Shown here: positions 32,640 to 45,013 of the stretch, piece by piece
Layout of the letters: every line of letters begins with the position of its first letter
How positions within the stretch are numbered: the first letter of the stretch is position 1
NCBI RefSeq assembly: GCF_021869535.1
Contig: NW_026262701.1
Location: forward strand, 1,813,501-1,877,500
Source of the DNA: Mytilus californianus
Taxonomy: Eukaryota; Mollusca; Bivalvia; Mytilida; Mytilidae
Direction of reading: 5' to 3'
DNA length: 64,000 nt
Program-made: the position numbers and the translations under genes
Notes under the pieces: generated by a model
Databases searched by the model: none
Told to the model about the DNA's origin: nothing
The model's input: the letters and a program-made list of their open reading frames with translations, nothing else

Positions 32640-33400
32640 AAGCATTGACAGCTATCTTATATTTAGGTTAATTAACTGATTAAAATTTAGTCAACCTTAA
32701 TGAACTCGATTAAATATAACGACACTTTGACAATTTTAAACGACTCGTTAAATTTAATGTTCAATGTTTTGAACATAAATTTGATAGCTACATTTGGCGT
32801 TTGAATTCGAATTTCAATTGTTCCTGTCGGAATATTACGGTATGGTTTATCCTTATGTTTGAAGGCCGTACTTAATTAGCCCTTACATGTATTGGCTTCA
32901 GGTTGGAATTAAATATTACCTCTTTTTTTAACAGTTAGAATAATCGGGATAGAACAAATTTATCCTATAACAATTCTAAATAAGAACTACAAATCTAAAA
33001 AATCGTAATAGTAACAAATATAAAAAAAAATAAGTATTAATCATGAAAATTAACAATGGTATCTCAAAATAATTGTTTGAAATACTTTAAAGTCAGTAAA
33101 ATATAAAATCATTACATCCAAATGTGCAACAATATTAATCATAGCAGGCTTTGGTTTAAACAAAAGTTGCTGTTTTTTTATTTGACAATACGTATGCTGA
33201 TATATATCACTAAATAAAATTGGAGAAAAACAACTACTTCACGTTTTTTTGATAATATCAACATTATTATCCTTCAACAAAGTCAAATATAATGACGACT
33301 TCAGTATGTATACTAAGGAAAGTTATCCCGTTGAACTCACTTTAAAATAAAGCTAATACTAACAATGACCACTGCCCTTTCCTCGATCTTGATATATATA
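32640..33400. other. Non-coding stretch
   Basis: AT-rich with no supported gene. Sequence near 33355-33420 begins to resemble the upstream part of the Penelope-type RT that follows. Confidence 0.45.
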
Positions 33401-33424
33401 TCCTCAACGGGAAGCTTAATAAAA

Positions 33425-33860
33425 AAAATTACGATAAAAGAGATGATTTTTCATTTCCTATCGTTAAATATCCATTTTTAGATGGTGACGTTCCTTTGTC
33501 ACCATCTTACGGTCTTTATATATCTCAACTTGTACGATTCGCTCGTGTTTGTAACAATGTATTAGATTTTAGCGAGAGAAATTTTGTATTACTGAAACAT
33601 TATTACACCAGGGTTTTCGTTATCACAAACTAGTCAAAACATTTACTAAATTTTATCATCGGTACAAGGACATCATTAGTAAATATATCTCAACATGTAG
33701 ACATCTTATACGTTCAGGTATTTCACATCCAATCTTTTATTGTAATATTCTTTACAAAGCACAAAAATGTCAGTATTCACCTCAAAAGCTAACAAAACCT
33801 TTAAACAGACTTATTAAGAAGGGATATAGTTACGATTATATTAACGATTGCATATTTTGG
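33425..33860 (+). pseudogene. Penelope-type RT C-terminal region
   Basis: Plus-strand reading gives YDKRDDFSFPIVKYPFLDG, then PSYGLYISQLVRFARVCNN, and after a frameshift KLVKTFTKFYHRYKD and PLNRLIKKGYSYD. This is the region downstream of the catalytic box in the RT copies at 41.9 and 36 kb, but clearly diverged from both, so a third lineage or an older copy. No catalytic motif is left. Confidence 0.82.
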
Positions 33861-33959
33861 CTTTAATATTGATTCACTTATAGGGTCTTTGCATCGGAAT
33901 TAAATATATTTATTCTTAAACCAGTTGTTGGCATGACACGGGTTATGTTCTTCTCATAT

Positions 33960-34545
33960 ATTTTATGATGGTATAATACAAACCCCTAACGGGAGAAATT
34001 GTGCTTGATTTTCATATAATGAAGACATAATCTTTCAATCAGTTTTATTAAGGTCTGGAGCTGGCATGTCAGTAACTGCTAGTAGTCCTATTAGTCCTTT
34101 GTTAATTTACGTATTATTGTCATTTTGTTTAGTTTCTTTTGTTACCTAATCTGACATCGGACACGGACTTCTCTTTAACTGAGTTTTACTATGCGTATTG
34201 TTATGCGTTTGTTTTTTCTACATTGGCTAGAGGTATAGGGGGAGGGTTGACATCTCAAAAAAAATATTTAACCCCGCCGCATTTTGCGCCTGTCCTAAGT
34301 CAGGAGCCTCTGGCCTTTGTTAGTCTTGTATGATTTTTAATTTTAGTTTCTTGTGTATAATTCGGAGTTTAGTATGACGTCCATTATCACTGAACTAGTA
34401 ACATATTTGTTTAGGGGCCTGCTGAAGGACTCCCCCGGGTGCGGTAGTTTCTAGCTGCATTGAAGACCCATTGGTGGCCTTCGGCTGTTGTCTGCTCTAT
34501 GGTCGGGTTGTTGTCTCTTTGACACATTCCCCATTTCCATTCTTA
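33960..34545 (+). repeat. 3' tail of a Penelope-type element including R1
   Basis: Follows the RT fragment directly. It contains CTGAGTTTTACTATGCGTAT, ACATTGGCTAGAGG, CCTCTGGCCTTTGTTAGTC and the R1 core. The same order without the RT is at 59889-60215. That shared order is why I read R1 as a retroelement tail rather than an independent repeat. Confidence 0.7.
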
Positions 34546-35089
34546 ATTTTTCTAATAAGAAAATAAAACAGTTTTGATTTATATTTAATATTATGTTAAG
34601 CGAAGAAGAACTACATGTTATTCGTTAATTGTTTGTCTCATGTTATTTCCCATATATCTGCATACTACATATATTGATTTATTTGACAGTTAATCAGAAA
34701 GTTAAAAAAATTCACCACACACCTATTTACATATGTGTGACTACAGCAAAAACACTTTCGATAGGGACAATTTGATAGTTTCCAAATATCCAGAACCACT
34801 CAGCTGCTAAAACGAAAAAAAAAGCATTACATTACACATGACGGGGAAGTTCGCGAACTTTTATATTTAGATTATCAGAAATAAAAAATAATTTGATATG
34901 ACATAAAGAGGATTCCGAAGCACATCCTTTAATACCAGTTTTTAAGAAACAAGGAGGTAAATCAAGATCGATTTATTAACCTAAATTTATTTAAACCTCA
35001 TATTAAGTAAGCAAGTACATGAAATATAAATCTAAGATAATCGAATCAACCGCTTTCATTTAGTCGCTGCATTTGTTTGCACCTGTCCT

Positions 35090-35365
35090 AAGTCAAGAAT
35101 CTGATGTTCAGTAGTTGTCGTTTGTTGATGTAGTTCATAAGTGTTTCTCGTTTCTCGTTTTTTATATAGATTAGACCGTTGGTTTTCCCGTTTGAATGGT
35201 TTTACACTAGTAATTTTTGGGGCCCTTTATAGCTTACTGTTCGGTGTGAGCCAAGGCTCCGTGTTGAAGACCGTACTTTGACCTATAATGGTTCACTTTT
35301 TTAAATTGTGACTTGGATGGAGAGTTGTCTCATTGCTACTCATACCACATCTTCTTATATCTATA
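35090..35365 (+). repeat. Repeat R2 copy
   Basis: Contains GTTTGAATGGTTTTACACTA, then GGTGTGAGCCAAGGCTC and GAGAGTTGTCTCATTG, ending at CATACCACATCTTC. Forward copy. Confidence 0.75.
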
Positions 35366-35727
35366 TAAGTGTTCATGGTATATAAAGTAGTGATTGATAC
35401 GTGTGCCATAGACAATATCTTACAAGAACTGTACGACAAAACAACAACACGCGTACCGTGTAGGATGACAGCTAGTACATCATATGAGATTAAAAGAATT
35501 AAAATAGTGATGTACAGTACGTGCATTATGCATAAAAAATAAGAATATCAATAATCTAAACAAAAATATAAAATGAATGCTCATGCATATGTTTATTCAT
35601 TGATTTATAAACATTTGTTTTAGTTATTTAAGTAAAATGTGTTCACAGCGATGATAACGCAGCGGAAAACGAAACCCACTTAATTATTTAAAAAAAAAAA
35701 CTTTATATAGTAATAAAAAACTTAAAC
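35366..35727. other. Short non-coding stretch
   Basis: No gene or repeat recognised. It ends in an A-rich run next to the lineage-1 Penelope terminus. Confidence 0.45.
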
Positions 35728-37480
35728 AAGTTGCGACAGATACCAGAGGGACAGTAAAACTCATAGATTGAAATAAACTGACAACGCCATGGCTAAAAAT
35801 GAAAAAGAGAAGCAGACAAATAATAGTACACAAGACACAACATAGAAAACTGAAGACTAAGCAACACGAACCCCACCAAAAATCGGGGGTGATCTTAGGT
35901 GCTCCGGAAGGGTAAGCAGATCCTGCTCCACAAGTGGCAGCCGTCGTGTTACTTATGTTATTACAAATCCGGTAAATAGTCTAATTCGGTATGTCACATT
36001 CGTGAAAAGGGAAGGGAAGGAATTGTAATTACGACATAGGGAACATATCCGATATCATCTGTGAAACGGTTATCCCATAACGGTCTGCCAACTCGTGATG
36101 GGGTCTGTCAAATTTACGAAGGGATAATTTCAACTTCACCATTTGGAACTCTTGGTTTAATAGCTTCCTTGTGAGCAGCAACCCTCTATCAAGAAAATCG
36201 TGATGGGAAATACAAGGTGGGGTATATTGTTTCAATTTGGAGATATATACTCTGTATGCAGGCACTGCTGGAATGTTGCTACATAGAAATGGAAAGTTCA
36301 CAATTTGGAAGCTGAAGTCATCTCTTTTGTGATAAAGTTTTGTTTACAACCTACCTTCATTGTCAATTTCTAAATGTAAATCAAGATATGAGGCAGACGT
36401 AACTGTATCTGTAGTATCCTTTACCTGGTCTAGTTCGATGGGATAGATTCGTTCAACAAAGTCACCAAATTTTGTATTATTTAGTAAGATATTATTATCC
36501 ATATAGCGGAAGTTAAAGGATACTGCTAACTTCTAATCTTTCTTCCTAAGAAATTTCTGTATGAAGTCAGCCTCATAATAATAAAGAAACATGTCGGCAC
36601 AATGGGTTCCCATTGGAATCCGACAGTTTGTTGAAAAATACGTCCTTCAAACGTAAATAGTTACCAAAGGTACCAGGATTATGATTTAATACGCCAGACG
36701 CGCGTTTCGTCTACATAAGAATCATCAGTGACGTTCAAATCAAAATATCTATAAAGCCAAACAAGTACAAAGTTGAAGAGCATTGAGGAAAAAAAATCTG
36801 TGCCAAATACGGCTAAGTTATATATGCCTGGGATACGAAAATCCTTAGTTTTTCGAAAAATCCAAAATTTTGTAAGCAAGAAATTTACTAAAATGACCAT
36901 ATAATTGATATTCATGTCAACACCGAAGTGCTGACTACTGGGCTGGTGATACCCTCGGGGACGAAACGTCCACCAGCAGTGGCATTGACTCTGTGGTGTA
37001 AATTGTTATCAAAGGTACCAGGATTATAATTTAATACGTAACAAATACTTTGTCAATCAGGGAATCAAGCATGTTGATAATGTCAGTTTCAGAGAATTTT
37101 TTGTTTGAATCAGATGTACAAAGTAGGATTTATCACTTCCCAAGACAAGATACTTATATCTACGTTCACCATTCTTTTTTATGAAACAAAGCAATACCAA
37201 CTCTTTCAAATTGTCTTTTAGTTTGGAATGGGGAATACTTGTGTAAATTGTAAAAAAGTCAAATGTTTTAATACTATTGCAAGATGAGAGAGTCTTAGAT
37301 TGTATGTACTCTAAAATATCTTTGGATTTTTTTAGTATCCACATCTGATTCACGCCACCTCTAGAATAGGCAGTTTCACAATAACTTTGAAGCCTTGCTT
37401 TTATAGCTGATAAAATAGATGTTAATAATTTAGTCTATGAACTATTATTTGAATAACTGATTCCTTCAACCACGAAGCAG
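35728..37480 (-). pseudogene. Penelope-type retroelement, lineage 1, longest copy
   Basis: Minus strand. The 37057-37353 ORF has IKTFDFFTIYTSIPHSKLKD and KKNGERRYKYLVLGSDKSYF, an RT motif set (T-x-Y-T-x-I-P-H) I associate with Penelope-like elements. After an inserted repeat (36657-37036), fragments of the GIPMGTxCAPLL-type region and the C-terminus follow: VYISKLKQYTPPCISHHDFL and KLLNQEFQMVKLKLSLRKFD, with a stop at 36029. The 3' tail (R4) runs to 35728. Frameshifts and a missing stretch around the catalytic box make it inactive. No GIY-YIG endonuclease is visible. Confidence 0.85.
36657..37036 (-). mobile_element. R3 SINE-like insertion inside the Penelope RT, with 6-bp target duplication
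   Basis: A 380-bp block interrupts the RT between two copies of ACGTAA (36651-36656 and 37037-37042); removing it restores an RT sequence like that of other copies. Its minus-strand 3' end is CCTGGTACCTTTGGTAACTAT. It contains GACGAAACGCGCGTCTGGCG and begins with a partial second unit (TAAATTATAATCCTGGTACC). Compare 48340-48455. Confidence 0.82.
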
Positions 37481-37489
37481 AGGGGCTCA

Positions 37490-40470
37490 ACCTACATAAA
37501 AGAACTTTGCAAAGTACGTCAGCTTACCAAAATAGTTATCTGTTTATCATTGTATTCTTTCACACATAACATCAGCTAACCTGTCATTTTTGTCTGTAAA
37601 AATTAAAACAAAAGCATTACTTTTCATGATCTAAGTATCGATTCCTAAGATAACGAATATTGTCCCGACCAAACTGTGAAAACATTAACAGTAAAATAAA
37701 CATTTTCTGTAAAAAAAAGAACAGTTTGAAACTGACTAATGTAAAATCAATTCTTACTATGAAAGATAAATGTTTCAATCTCATGAAAGCTCAATGCCTT
37801 ATCATTAAAAAATGTTTAATTTTATAACCTACGATATTTTTAAATATGTTATTGCACTTTTAAATCAAATTTGATATTATTAACCGGTTTGTATAGCCTT
37901 TCATGGTAACTAATGATATTATATCAAGTAGCAAAGGAAGTATGTTTTTGTTATATTTTGAATTGGTGTCTTAATGTTATTGTGGATCGGCAAATGATGA
38001 AAAAGTTCCTTAGTTAACAAGTTTAAATAACATAAATACCTCATGGAATGTTAATGTCTTAAAATGTCTATCAGTTATCTAACTTCTGAAAAATGTTTGT
38101 CGTAAATAACAAATGTGGTACAAAAGACTTTAAAACAGCCTTAGCTGTCGTTACCAGATTTGCATCGAATAACCCACTGCTAATACATAACTAAACCCCT
38201 TCTTAACATAATTTGTGAACAATATTCGAAAAAAACTGTTCTTCAACTTTATACATAGTAAGGACATTTTTAGATAGTCCTATATGGAAAGCACATTGCA
38301 TCTTAAAATGATATAAAATAACTCTGAAAATCACCGTTTTTGACCTAGCAGTATTGGCACATGAAGTATAGGTTTATTTTAAAGGTACAACAGTAATACT
38401 GTCGTATAAAACTTCAATCGACCCGATTTACTTTTCGAAGTAAATTCGTAAGAAGGTAAATATTTGGCGAATTACCTGCTTTTATCCATATTTTATGTCC
38501 GAATATGTGTCACATATTTACCAACATTGTTGTAGTCCTACATCAAACGATCACAGTATATTATTTGCAAGAAACTTTCTCATAAAGGATGAAAACATTA
38601 CAGGCAAGAAAATTCTATCTAAAAAAATAAATACCTATGATCTACCTTACAGATGCTGCCGTTAGAGCTTGCGACTCTGAAATGATTTATCGACTAGAGC
38701 CCGAATAATTTGCCCAAGAATGCAGTTTATCACGAAGCTTGTCTGACCACATACTTGGTATATAGACCACAATCCGCTGACAAATTTGCGTATGATATGG
38801 CCTTTGAAAGTAGTTAACATTATAGACAAAGACCTTATACGTGACAAAAAGTCTCTTGTAATGTCATCGATTTTGACAATGAACCAGTCTTTTTTGCCAG
38901 ATACAATTAGTAAAATCTACTGTGATTCCTCTAAAGTTTAGGCTAATCTTGGGAAGCACTACAAGAATACCAATGTATACTTTGTTCAACAAGGAAGGCA
39001 AACCCAGCATTGTATTTGCTAGCAAAATTTTTATTGGAATTTTATGCATGCTTGTCTTTTCATTTAATATGTGATTATGTTATTTGTCTTTATGCCCAAT
39101 TGTTTTTCTTTGTTGACATAATTGTTTTTTTTAAATTGATTTATAATATATACCAGTAGCAACATTTCAGTCTATAACGGTCATTTTGGTCTGATCCGGT
39201 TTTAATCGAATGAATTTACCGCTAAGGAAAACGTTAAGACCTGTTCATACTTTCAGACGCTGTTCCGATATATTGTGTTTAGTCAGATCAGTCGTGTCAA
39301 ATTATATATATATATACAATCAAAGGGGAAGCATACGCTCTTTTGGCCCATGAATCTGACACTGACATAATTAAACAATTAACAAATTTGTAAAGAAATA
39401 ATATAAAGAGTGTTTTGTATTCCTTAAACTGGGAATATTCTATGATATTTTGTGGACAATATAAATCGTAAATCGTTGTTCCAAAGTCATACCAGATAGA
39501 TAAAATAATTGTAGTTTCTGACAAAAAGAACATATTTTAGAATTACCAAATAATTGCAATCGGATTTGGATTAGTTTTTTGCTCAAAGGAATATATTTAT
39601 AGAAAAACAAAGAATATGAAGTATCCTCCAATGACCGATATCAGTTAATGCACAACAACAAAAAAGCACACACACAAACATCTGAGGAATAACGCTTTTA
39701 TTGCTCTACCTCATCTCAAAGTGACAATGAGGCCTTAAACACGAAGCAATCAAACTCTCACCTCACTGCAAGTTTAAGACGGCCCCTATGACCGGCTTGA
39801 GAGGAATTCTGTGGAAATATAATTTGAATACACTTTATAAGATGTAACACCACCTAATTAGGACCAGTCAATAAATAACATTCTTGAAAGTAATAAACAT
39901 TAAAAGCTAAATAGTTAATACGCATAAGGATACATCTTAAACTTTGTAGCATATATTTGAGTAAGTAAGGTATCAGATGAAAGGTGCTGTAAGATTTTTT
40001 AAAATATATATTCCTTCATAGTCATTATTTTGAGATCGAATTTAATTAGTTTCATATTTTTAAAATATGTTCCAAAACAAGAAAAAAATCAAACAGATTC
40101 GTTTGGATGTGACATGTCTTTTAAAATAATAACAGTTAAAATATTGTGGGAGGAGGGTTGAAGTTAAAGACTGAAAAGTGAAACCTTGTTCTGTTATCTA
40201 TGTACCATAAGTTTTGGTACATATCTCGACGATTACTCGTTATCAATATATATTCATGTCTTTGGGGAAGACAATTAATTAACACTAATGTTTGTTTTTT
40301 TCGTAAGAGACATGGTTGCAAAATTCGTTTTACGTTCAATTCAAATTTTTGAAGATCTTCTTTCTTCATTTATGCTTTAAAATTAAAAACCTACAAACAT
40401 TATGAAAATTTTTATTCTCAAACTAGACAGAATGAAAGATCAATACATGTTTGCAAGTGTACAAAGGGTG
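37490..40470. other. Non-coding stretch, no supported gene
   Basis: Three kb of AT-rich sequence. The minus-strand ORFs at 38662-38847 and 38864-39049, and a plus-strand reading over 38900-39050, are of near-normal composition but match nothing I know. An R7 copy lies at 39166-39300. Confidence 0.45.
39166..39300 (-). repeat. Repeat R7, reverse copy
   Basis: GGTCATTTTGGTCTGATCC, AAAACGTTAAGACCTGTTC and TTAGTCAGATCAGTCGTGTC correspond in reverse to 17650-17870. Confidence 0.7.
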
Positions 40471-40478
40471 TTTTAAAA

Positions 40479-40572
40479 AACCAGAAAATTTCTTCGTCCG
40501 AGGATATGAATTCGATGTTAAATGTCCTTTAGTAACTTTGCAATACCCAGCCATGTCTTTTCCGTATATTGT
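40479..40572 (+). other. Second copy of the conserved coding-like fragment
   Basis: Reads KPENFFVRGYEFDVKCPLV and TLQYPAMSFPYIV on the plus strand and pairs with 3300-3505. The similarity ends sharply after SFPYIV (40569), where a splice junction or an element boundary may have been. Family unknown. Confidence 0.45.
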
Positions 40573-41404
40573 GTGGCGTGATGGGCAAATTAAGAAGCCA
40601 TTACTTTTATAATGAACAACTGCTCAGTTCAATTCTATTTTATATTCCAGCAATATATTTTCCGCGAATATGGCATTCATGTCCAATTGTCATCATGTCG
40701 GCCCGGATTTTATGCGTAGAAGTTCACTTAATAACGATGTTTTCAAATGTTATAATATGTAAACCTGCAATTAATTACCTTCTTAGATAGTATTTATATA
40801 TCTTTTTGATGAAGGAATCGGTAGTTTGTCCTTAAATGTCCTGGTTATCTGTTTACATGTTAACCAGAAATAGGGACCATGTAACTGTATTTATTTTTAG
40901 CACAAGATGCTAAAAAAAGTATGACATTTTTTTTGTTTAAATCTGACGTTCACCTAGGCAGTTCATTACATTACAGTCGCAATATATTATTGTATTTAGT
41001 TATATTTTGCTCATATATTGTATTAACAATAATGTTACACACCATTTAAACTTAAATATTCGTAGGATTAAAATAAAACATTTATTTACTGGAAACATTA
41101 TATTTTCCTTGCATATTAAATTTTTAATTTAAAGTTTTCTTGATTTGCACAGTCACAATACTTGTCATCTTCTTCAATGGTACATCTTCATAGTAACTGT
41201 TTCCTGTTATTCCAATTGGTTAAGTTTGTGTTAAAGGTGGTTTTGATGACCCTGTTTTGCCTTTTCCTAGCGTTCTATGAAATGTCCAAATCTTTGGCAT
41301 TCAACATTGTGTTTCAAGTTGATCTCTTCTTTTTTTTTTTGTGTTTCTATTCTATGTTACTTTTCTCTTCCTGATGTTGCATATACAATTGTTGGATAGT
41401 TGAT
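40573..41404. other. Non-coding stretch
   Basis: No gene supported. The plus-strand ORFs here are phenylalanine- and leucine-rich products of T-rich sequence. Confidence 0.45.
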
Positions 41405-41670
41405 TGAAAAAGAGGGACGAAAGATACCAGAGGGACAGTCAAACTCATAAATCGAAAAAAACTGACAACGCCATGGCTAAAAATGAAAAAGACAAACAGA
41501 CAAACAATAGTACACATGACACAACATAGAAAACTAAAGAATAAGCAACACGAACCCCACCAAAAACTAGGGGTGATCTCAGGTGCTCCGGAAGGGTAAG
41601 CAGATCCTGCTCCACATGTGGAACCCGTCCTGTTGCTCATGTTATTACAAATCCGGCAAATAGTCAAATT
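41405..41670 (-). repeat. Repeat R4: 3' tail of Penelope lineage 1 without the RT
   Basis: Contains GGGACGAAAGATACCAGAGG, ACTCATAAATCG, CAACGCCATGGCTAAAAATG and CAGGTGCTCCGGAAGGGTAAG. The copy ends before the coding region, as in a 5'-truncated insertion. The 106-codon minus-strand ORF over it is untranslated tail, not a gene. Confidence 0.82.
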
Positions 41671-41929
41671 CGGAAGGGAACTTTCTCCTGTTCGTCTAGA
41701 AAGACCTCACCCAGTTCTACCTAATAGTTATCAAAGGTACCAGGCTTATAATTTAGTATCTAAACAATTTCTTCGTCATAGTCTGGCACAAAATCCTCCT
41801 CTTTAGTGAAGTTAATTGTGGTTTTGTGTACATCAGTTTAGATCGGCATGACTGTGTCTTTTCTTTTTGTTAGTCTGTTGAGTTACTTTCACAACATAAT
41901 ATGTCCAAGGTAAGTGTTTCACTCTTCAT

Positions 41930-42556
41930 CAGGTCGCATTTTGATGGTTTAAAAACTGTGCGCCGCTCCTTGCCGACCTTTTTTTATTTTCATATGAATC
42001 GGAGTTCCTTCAGACACTTGTCAAAACAAGAAGATCAAAGAAGCCAAATTATTCATTTTACTTTCAGATATATTGATGATGTTCTTTCCATGAACAATCC
42101 GCATTTTTCTGATTGGGTTCCATTTATATATACCCCCCCCCCCCCCCCCCCCCCCCCCCCCAGAACTAGAAATTAAAGAAACAACAAACACAGCTTCCTC
42201 CACCTTATTTTTAGAATTTTTTGACATACACAGTCATCTCAGTATTATTATCTATGACAAACGAGACGATTTTAATTTTAAAATTATGAATTTCCCCCAC
42301 CTTAGTAGCAATATACCAACTTCACCTTCATATGGGATATGCATTTCCCAACTTATTTGATATTCAAGAGCTTGCAGCTACTACTCAAGACTTTATAAAA
42401 CGTCACCAGTGTCTGAGTAGAAAGATGATGAAGCAGAGGTGTGTCAAAGAACGTCTCGTCCTTTTTCTAAAAAAGTTCATCGGAAGGTACCAAGACCTTG
42501 TTGATAAATGTTTCGTATCAACCTTACAAATTATTCATGATGGTCTTGGTGTATAG
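41930..42556 (+). pseudogene. Penelope-type RT, lineage 2, with catalytic box
   Basis: Plus strand. SYESEFLQTLVKTRRSK is followed after a frame change by FTFRYIDDVLSMNNPHFSDW, with the YIDD catalytic box near 42070. Next come SYGICISQLIRYSRAC-like residues and, in the last frame, KKFIGRYQDLVDKCFVS, with a stop at 42556 in a natural position. A 29-base C tract breaks the reading between IY and ELEIK. N-terminal fingers are missing. Dead copy. Confidence 0.85.
42133..42161 (+). repeat. Poly-C tract of 29 bases within the RT
   Basis: Uninterrupted C run at the place where related copies encode a Pro codon or two before ELEIK. It creates an artificial Pro run on one strand and a Gly run in the 68-codon minus-strand ORF. 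Confidence 0.95.
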
Positions 42557-42860
42557 ATTCTGCGTTCTGACGTTGTTTATCATTTTAAAAATCTTTTATT
42601 TGTCTTTGTTTTATTTTTAATTTTATTTTTACTGTTTGGTCTGTTTTTGGTGATATCCATTTGACGTGGCTCGGTACTTGTACATCCCGTCAATGTGTTG
42701 TTTGTATTATCTTTCATTGTTGCTGGTGTGTTTTGTACATGTGACTTTTGTGTTTCTTTGGTACATATGAAAGACTCTACTTTTAAACATCCCGCCATCA
42801 TGTTATTGTTCTAATATAATGCCATTATGCTATTGTTCTATTATAATTTTGAAAACACCT
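42557..42860 (+). repeat. Probable 3' untranslated tail of the lineage-2 Penelope element
   Basis: T-rich sequence following the RT stop, with two ATGTTATTGTTCTA/ATGCTATTGTTCTA units near 42799 and 42826. Assigned by position only. Confidence 0.45.
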
Positions 42861-43439
42861 TGAACGACAAAATTATTCTATATCTCTTCCTGTGTGACGT
42901 GTACGTTCTGACGTCAAACACGCAACTCTTCACTAGAGTCGATGTGAACCTTGCCATTCAGTCACAGGACTTCAAGTATTTCAATCAGGGTTTAAGGTAG
43001 ATGAGCGGGGATGGGGAAAGGGAGGGGGAGGGGGTCTAAATTAAACTCCATAGAATTTTTTCATCATTTGTCTTAATGTAATCTTTATCATGCTTTTTTC
43101 AAAAACATAATAAAGATTGTGGGTCACGGGGCTTATTTTCACGCTTCAGGTTGTGCAAAATTGTAAGATTTTGTATAGTTCATGCATGGAAAACCCAATT
43201 TTATGCAAGAAAACGAAAACTACACAATAGTATTTTGAGATAAACTATCAGATAAGAAAATAAAAAAATGGGATCACGAAACTCGTTTTCTTGCTACATA
43301 ATAAAATAGGTAAATTCCTAACACGTTCTATTGTAAAATAGACTTCAAATATTTCAATCCTTTATGGGTTGATTTATTATACATATATAAGTAACCAATG
43401 AATGTGGTTGTTAAATTTGATAGATGCTTTTTTGTGCTT

Positions 43440-43760
43440 CTTTGTTAAAATATTTGTTTGTTTTGTTCTTATTGAGATTGTGACACGGTGATGACTGCTG
43501 TACCCTTTTTTTGACCATTTTATCTATTATGTATGTTTTGTTCACGCATCGTTGTAAATATAATGAAATTTAATGCGACTGTCATACAAGTAAGAGGTTT
43601 AGCGCTATGAAACTAGGTTCAATCCACCATTTTCTATATTTAAAACTTCCTGTACCAAGTCAGGAATATGACAGTTGTTGTCCATTCGTTTAATGTGTTT
43701 TATCATTAGATTTTGCCATTTGATTAGGAACTTTCCGTTTTAAATTTTCCTCGGAGTTCA
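43440..43760 (+). repeat. Repeat R6 copy
   Basis: Has TGTGACACGGTGATGACTGC and TGCGACTGTCATACAAG, ending in TTCGTTTAATGTGTTT and CTCGGAGTTCAGTA. It parallels 59030-59310 and, reversed, 18290-18460. It runs up to the edge of the gypsy RT fragment. Confidence 0.7.
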
Positions 43761-43789
43761 GTATTTTTGTGATTTTACCTTTTTCAATT

Positions 43790-44400
43790 TCAAACCAGCT
43801 TTGATGAGTCTTTGGAATTAATTGTCTAATCTTGTTAAGTGTTCATGATAGTCTGAACTGAAGATGATGATATCATCAAGATATATAAGGAGAAGTTTCC
43901 AATGTAATCCAAATGTCATTTTACACTATTCATACAGTCCATATTTTGTGATTAAAGCTGTCTTTGGTTGGTCTTTTTCTTCCGACTGCAATTGCCAATA
44001 ACCACTTTGAAGATCAAGATTACCAAATAAAGATGCTGAGACTAGGCAGTTGAGGCACATATCTATTCTGTGCAATGGATAGAAATCCTTTATGGTAAGG
44101 TCATTATATTTTCTAAAGTCTAAGCACCACCGGACAGTATTGTCTTTCTTTCGAACGAATACGAAATTTGAGGCCAATGCTAATTTAGATGGTTGGATCA
44201 TCCAATTTGGTAGTTGCTCATCAAGGTTTTTCATGTCTTCGTTCTCAAATGCTTCTGATGTCATTCTTAGTAGTTGTCTAACCGGAGCAGCCCTAGCTGG
44301 ATCAGTTCGATGTTTAACTAGTGAACATGTTCCTAAATCAGTTTTGAAGAGGCAAACATCTTGCTGTTCCTCTATAGAACTTCAGCTAGTTTTACTTTGA
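43790..44400 (-). pseudogene. Ty3/gypsy RT fragment
   Basis: Minus strand. An upstream TARAAPVRQLLR-like region is followed by ASNFVFVRKKDNTVRWCLDF (44170), DFYPLHRID, ASLFGNLDLQSGYWQL and KTALITKYGLYE, then, across a frame change, LLIYLDDIIIFSSDYHEHL with the catalytic YLDD near 43880. This is the classic gypsy RT order. The sequence stops being recognisable just after the palm, and no RNase H follows on this strand. Confidence 0.9.
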
Positions 44401-44804
44401 TTATTTTACTCTCTATGCTTTTACTGCCTCTGTCATGAAGATCTTTGAGTTATTCTGGCAAGAATTGAAGCTCGGCCGTGTTCACCTGTTCATTCAGTTC
44501 ATTGTTTTTACAAATATGTATCTCAGGTTCCCACTTTTTGGGTATATTTCCTTTTCTTAGGCATCAGGCAATGAAAAGTTATAGGATCAGCAACACAATC
44601 TTTTTTCAATCCCATTTCAAAGCACACATTCAATGTTTCTATCTACTTGATCCTCATATGTCTTGTACTATCTACTAAGTCTGCTTTACTCTTGCAATAG
44701 CGGGCTGACACTTGGCTGTTAGTCTCAGCCCGTTTTTATTTAACGGTTTTCCGTCTGAAGCCAGTCATTGTGTCTGTTTCTGATTAGAACATGACCTCGC
44801 ATAA

Positions 44805-45013
44805 AACTGTAAATACAGAAAATATTTCGATGCTTTTATTGTTGCGAAAAATGCGACAGGGTTATAATTGCAATATATTAAACTCACCTTTTGACGTTTT
44901 TATATGAATTTAACAGAATTATTCTCAATATCGCAAAAGTTATAATCACATTTTAGTCTAAAATGACGAAATTGCAATAATGAATGCACGTAATAATTTC
45001 TGATTTAACAGTA
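44805..45013. mobile_element. MITE copy 1 (ACTGTAAAT...ATTTACAGT type)
   Basis: Ends ACTGTAAATACAGAAAATAT and ATAATTTCTGATTTAACAGT are imperfect inverted repeats. The interior has GCGAAAAATGCGACAGGG and ATTTTAGTCTAAAATG. A better preserved relative is at 54667-54881. It lies between the pol and gag pieces of the minus-strand gypsy element. Confidence 0.72.

Noticed and set aside
38662..39049. Two adjacent minus-strand ORFs and a plus-strand reading with protein-like composition
   Set aside because: No motif, no consistent strand and no splice pattern that joins them.
41347..41667. 106-codon minus-strand ORF with a cysteine-rich middle
   Set aside because: It lies in the 3' untranslated tail (R4) shared by several Penelope-type copies.
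42021..42227. ORF with a polyglycine run
   Set aside because: Created by the 29-base C tract on the opposite strand of a dead reverse transcriptase.
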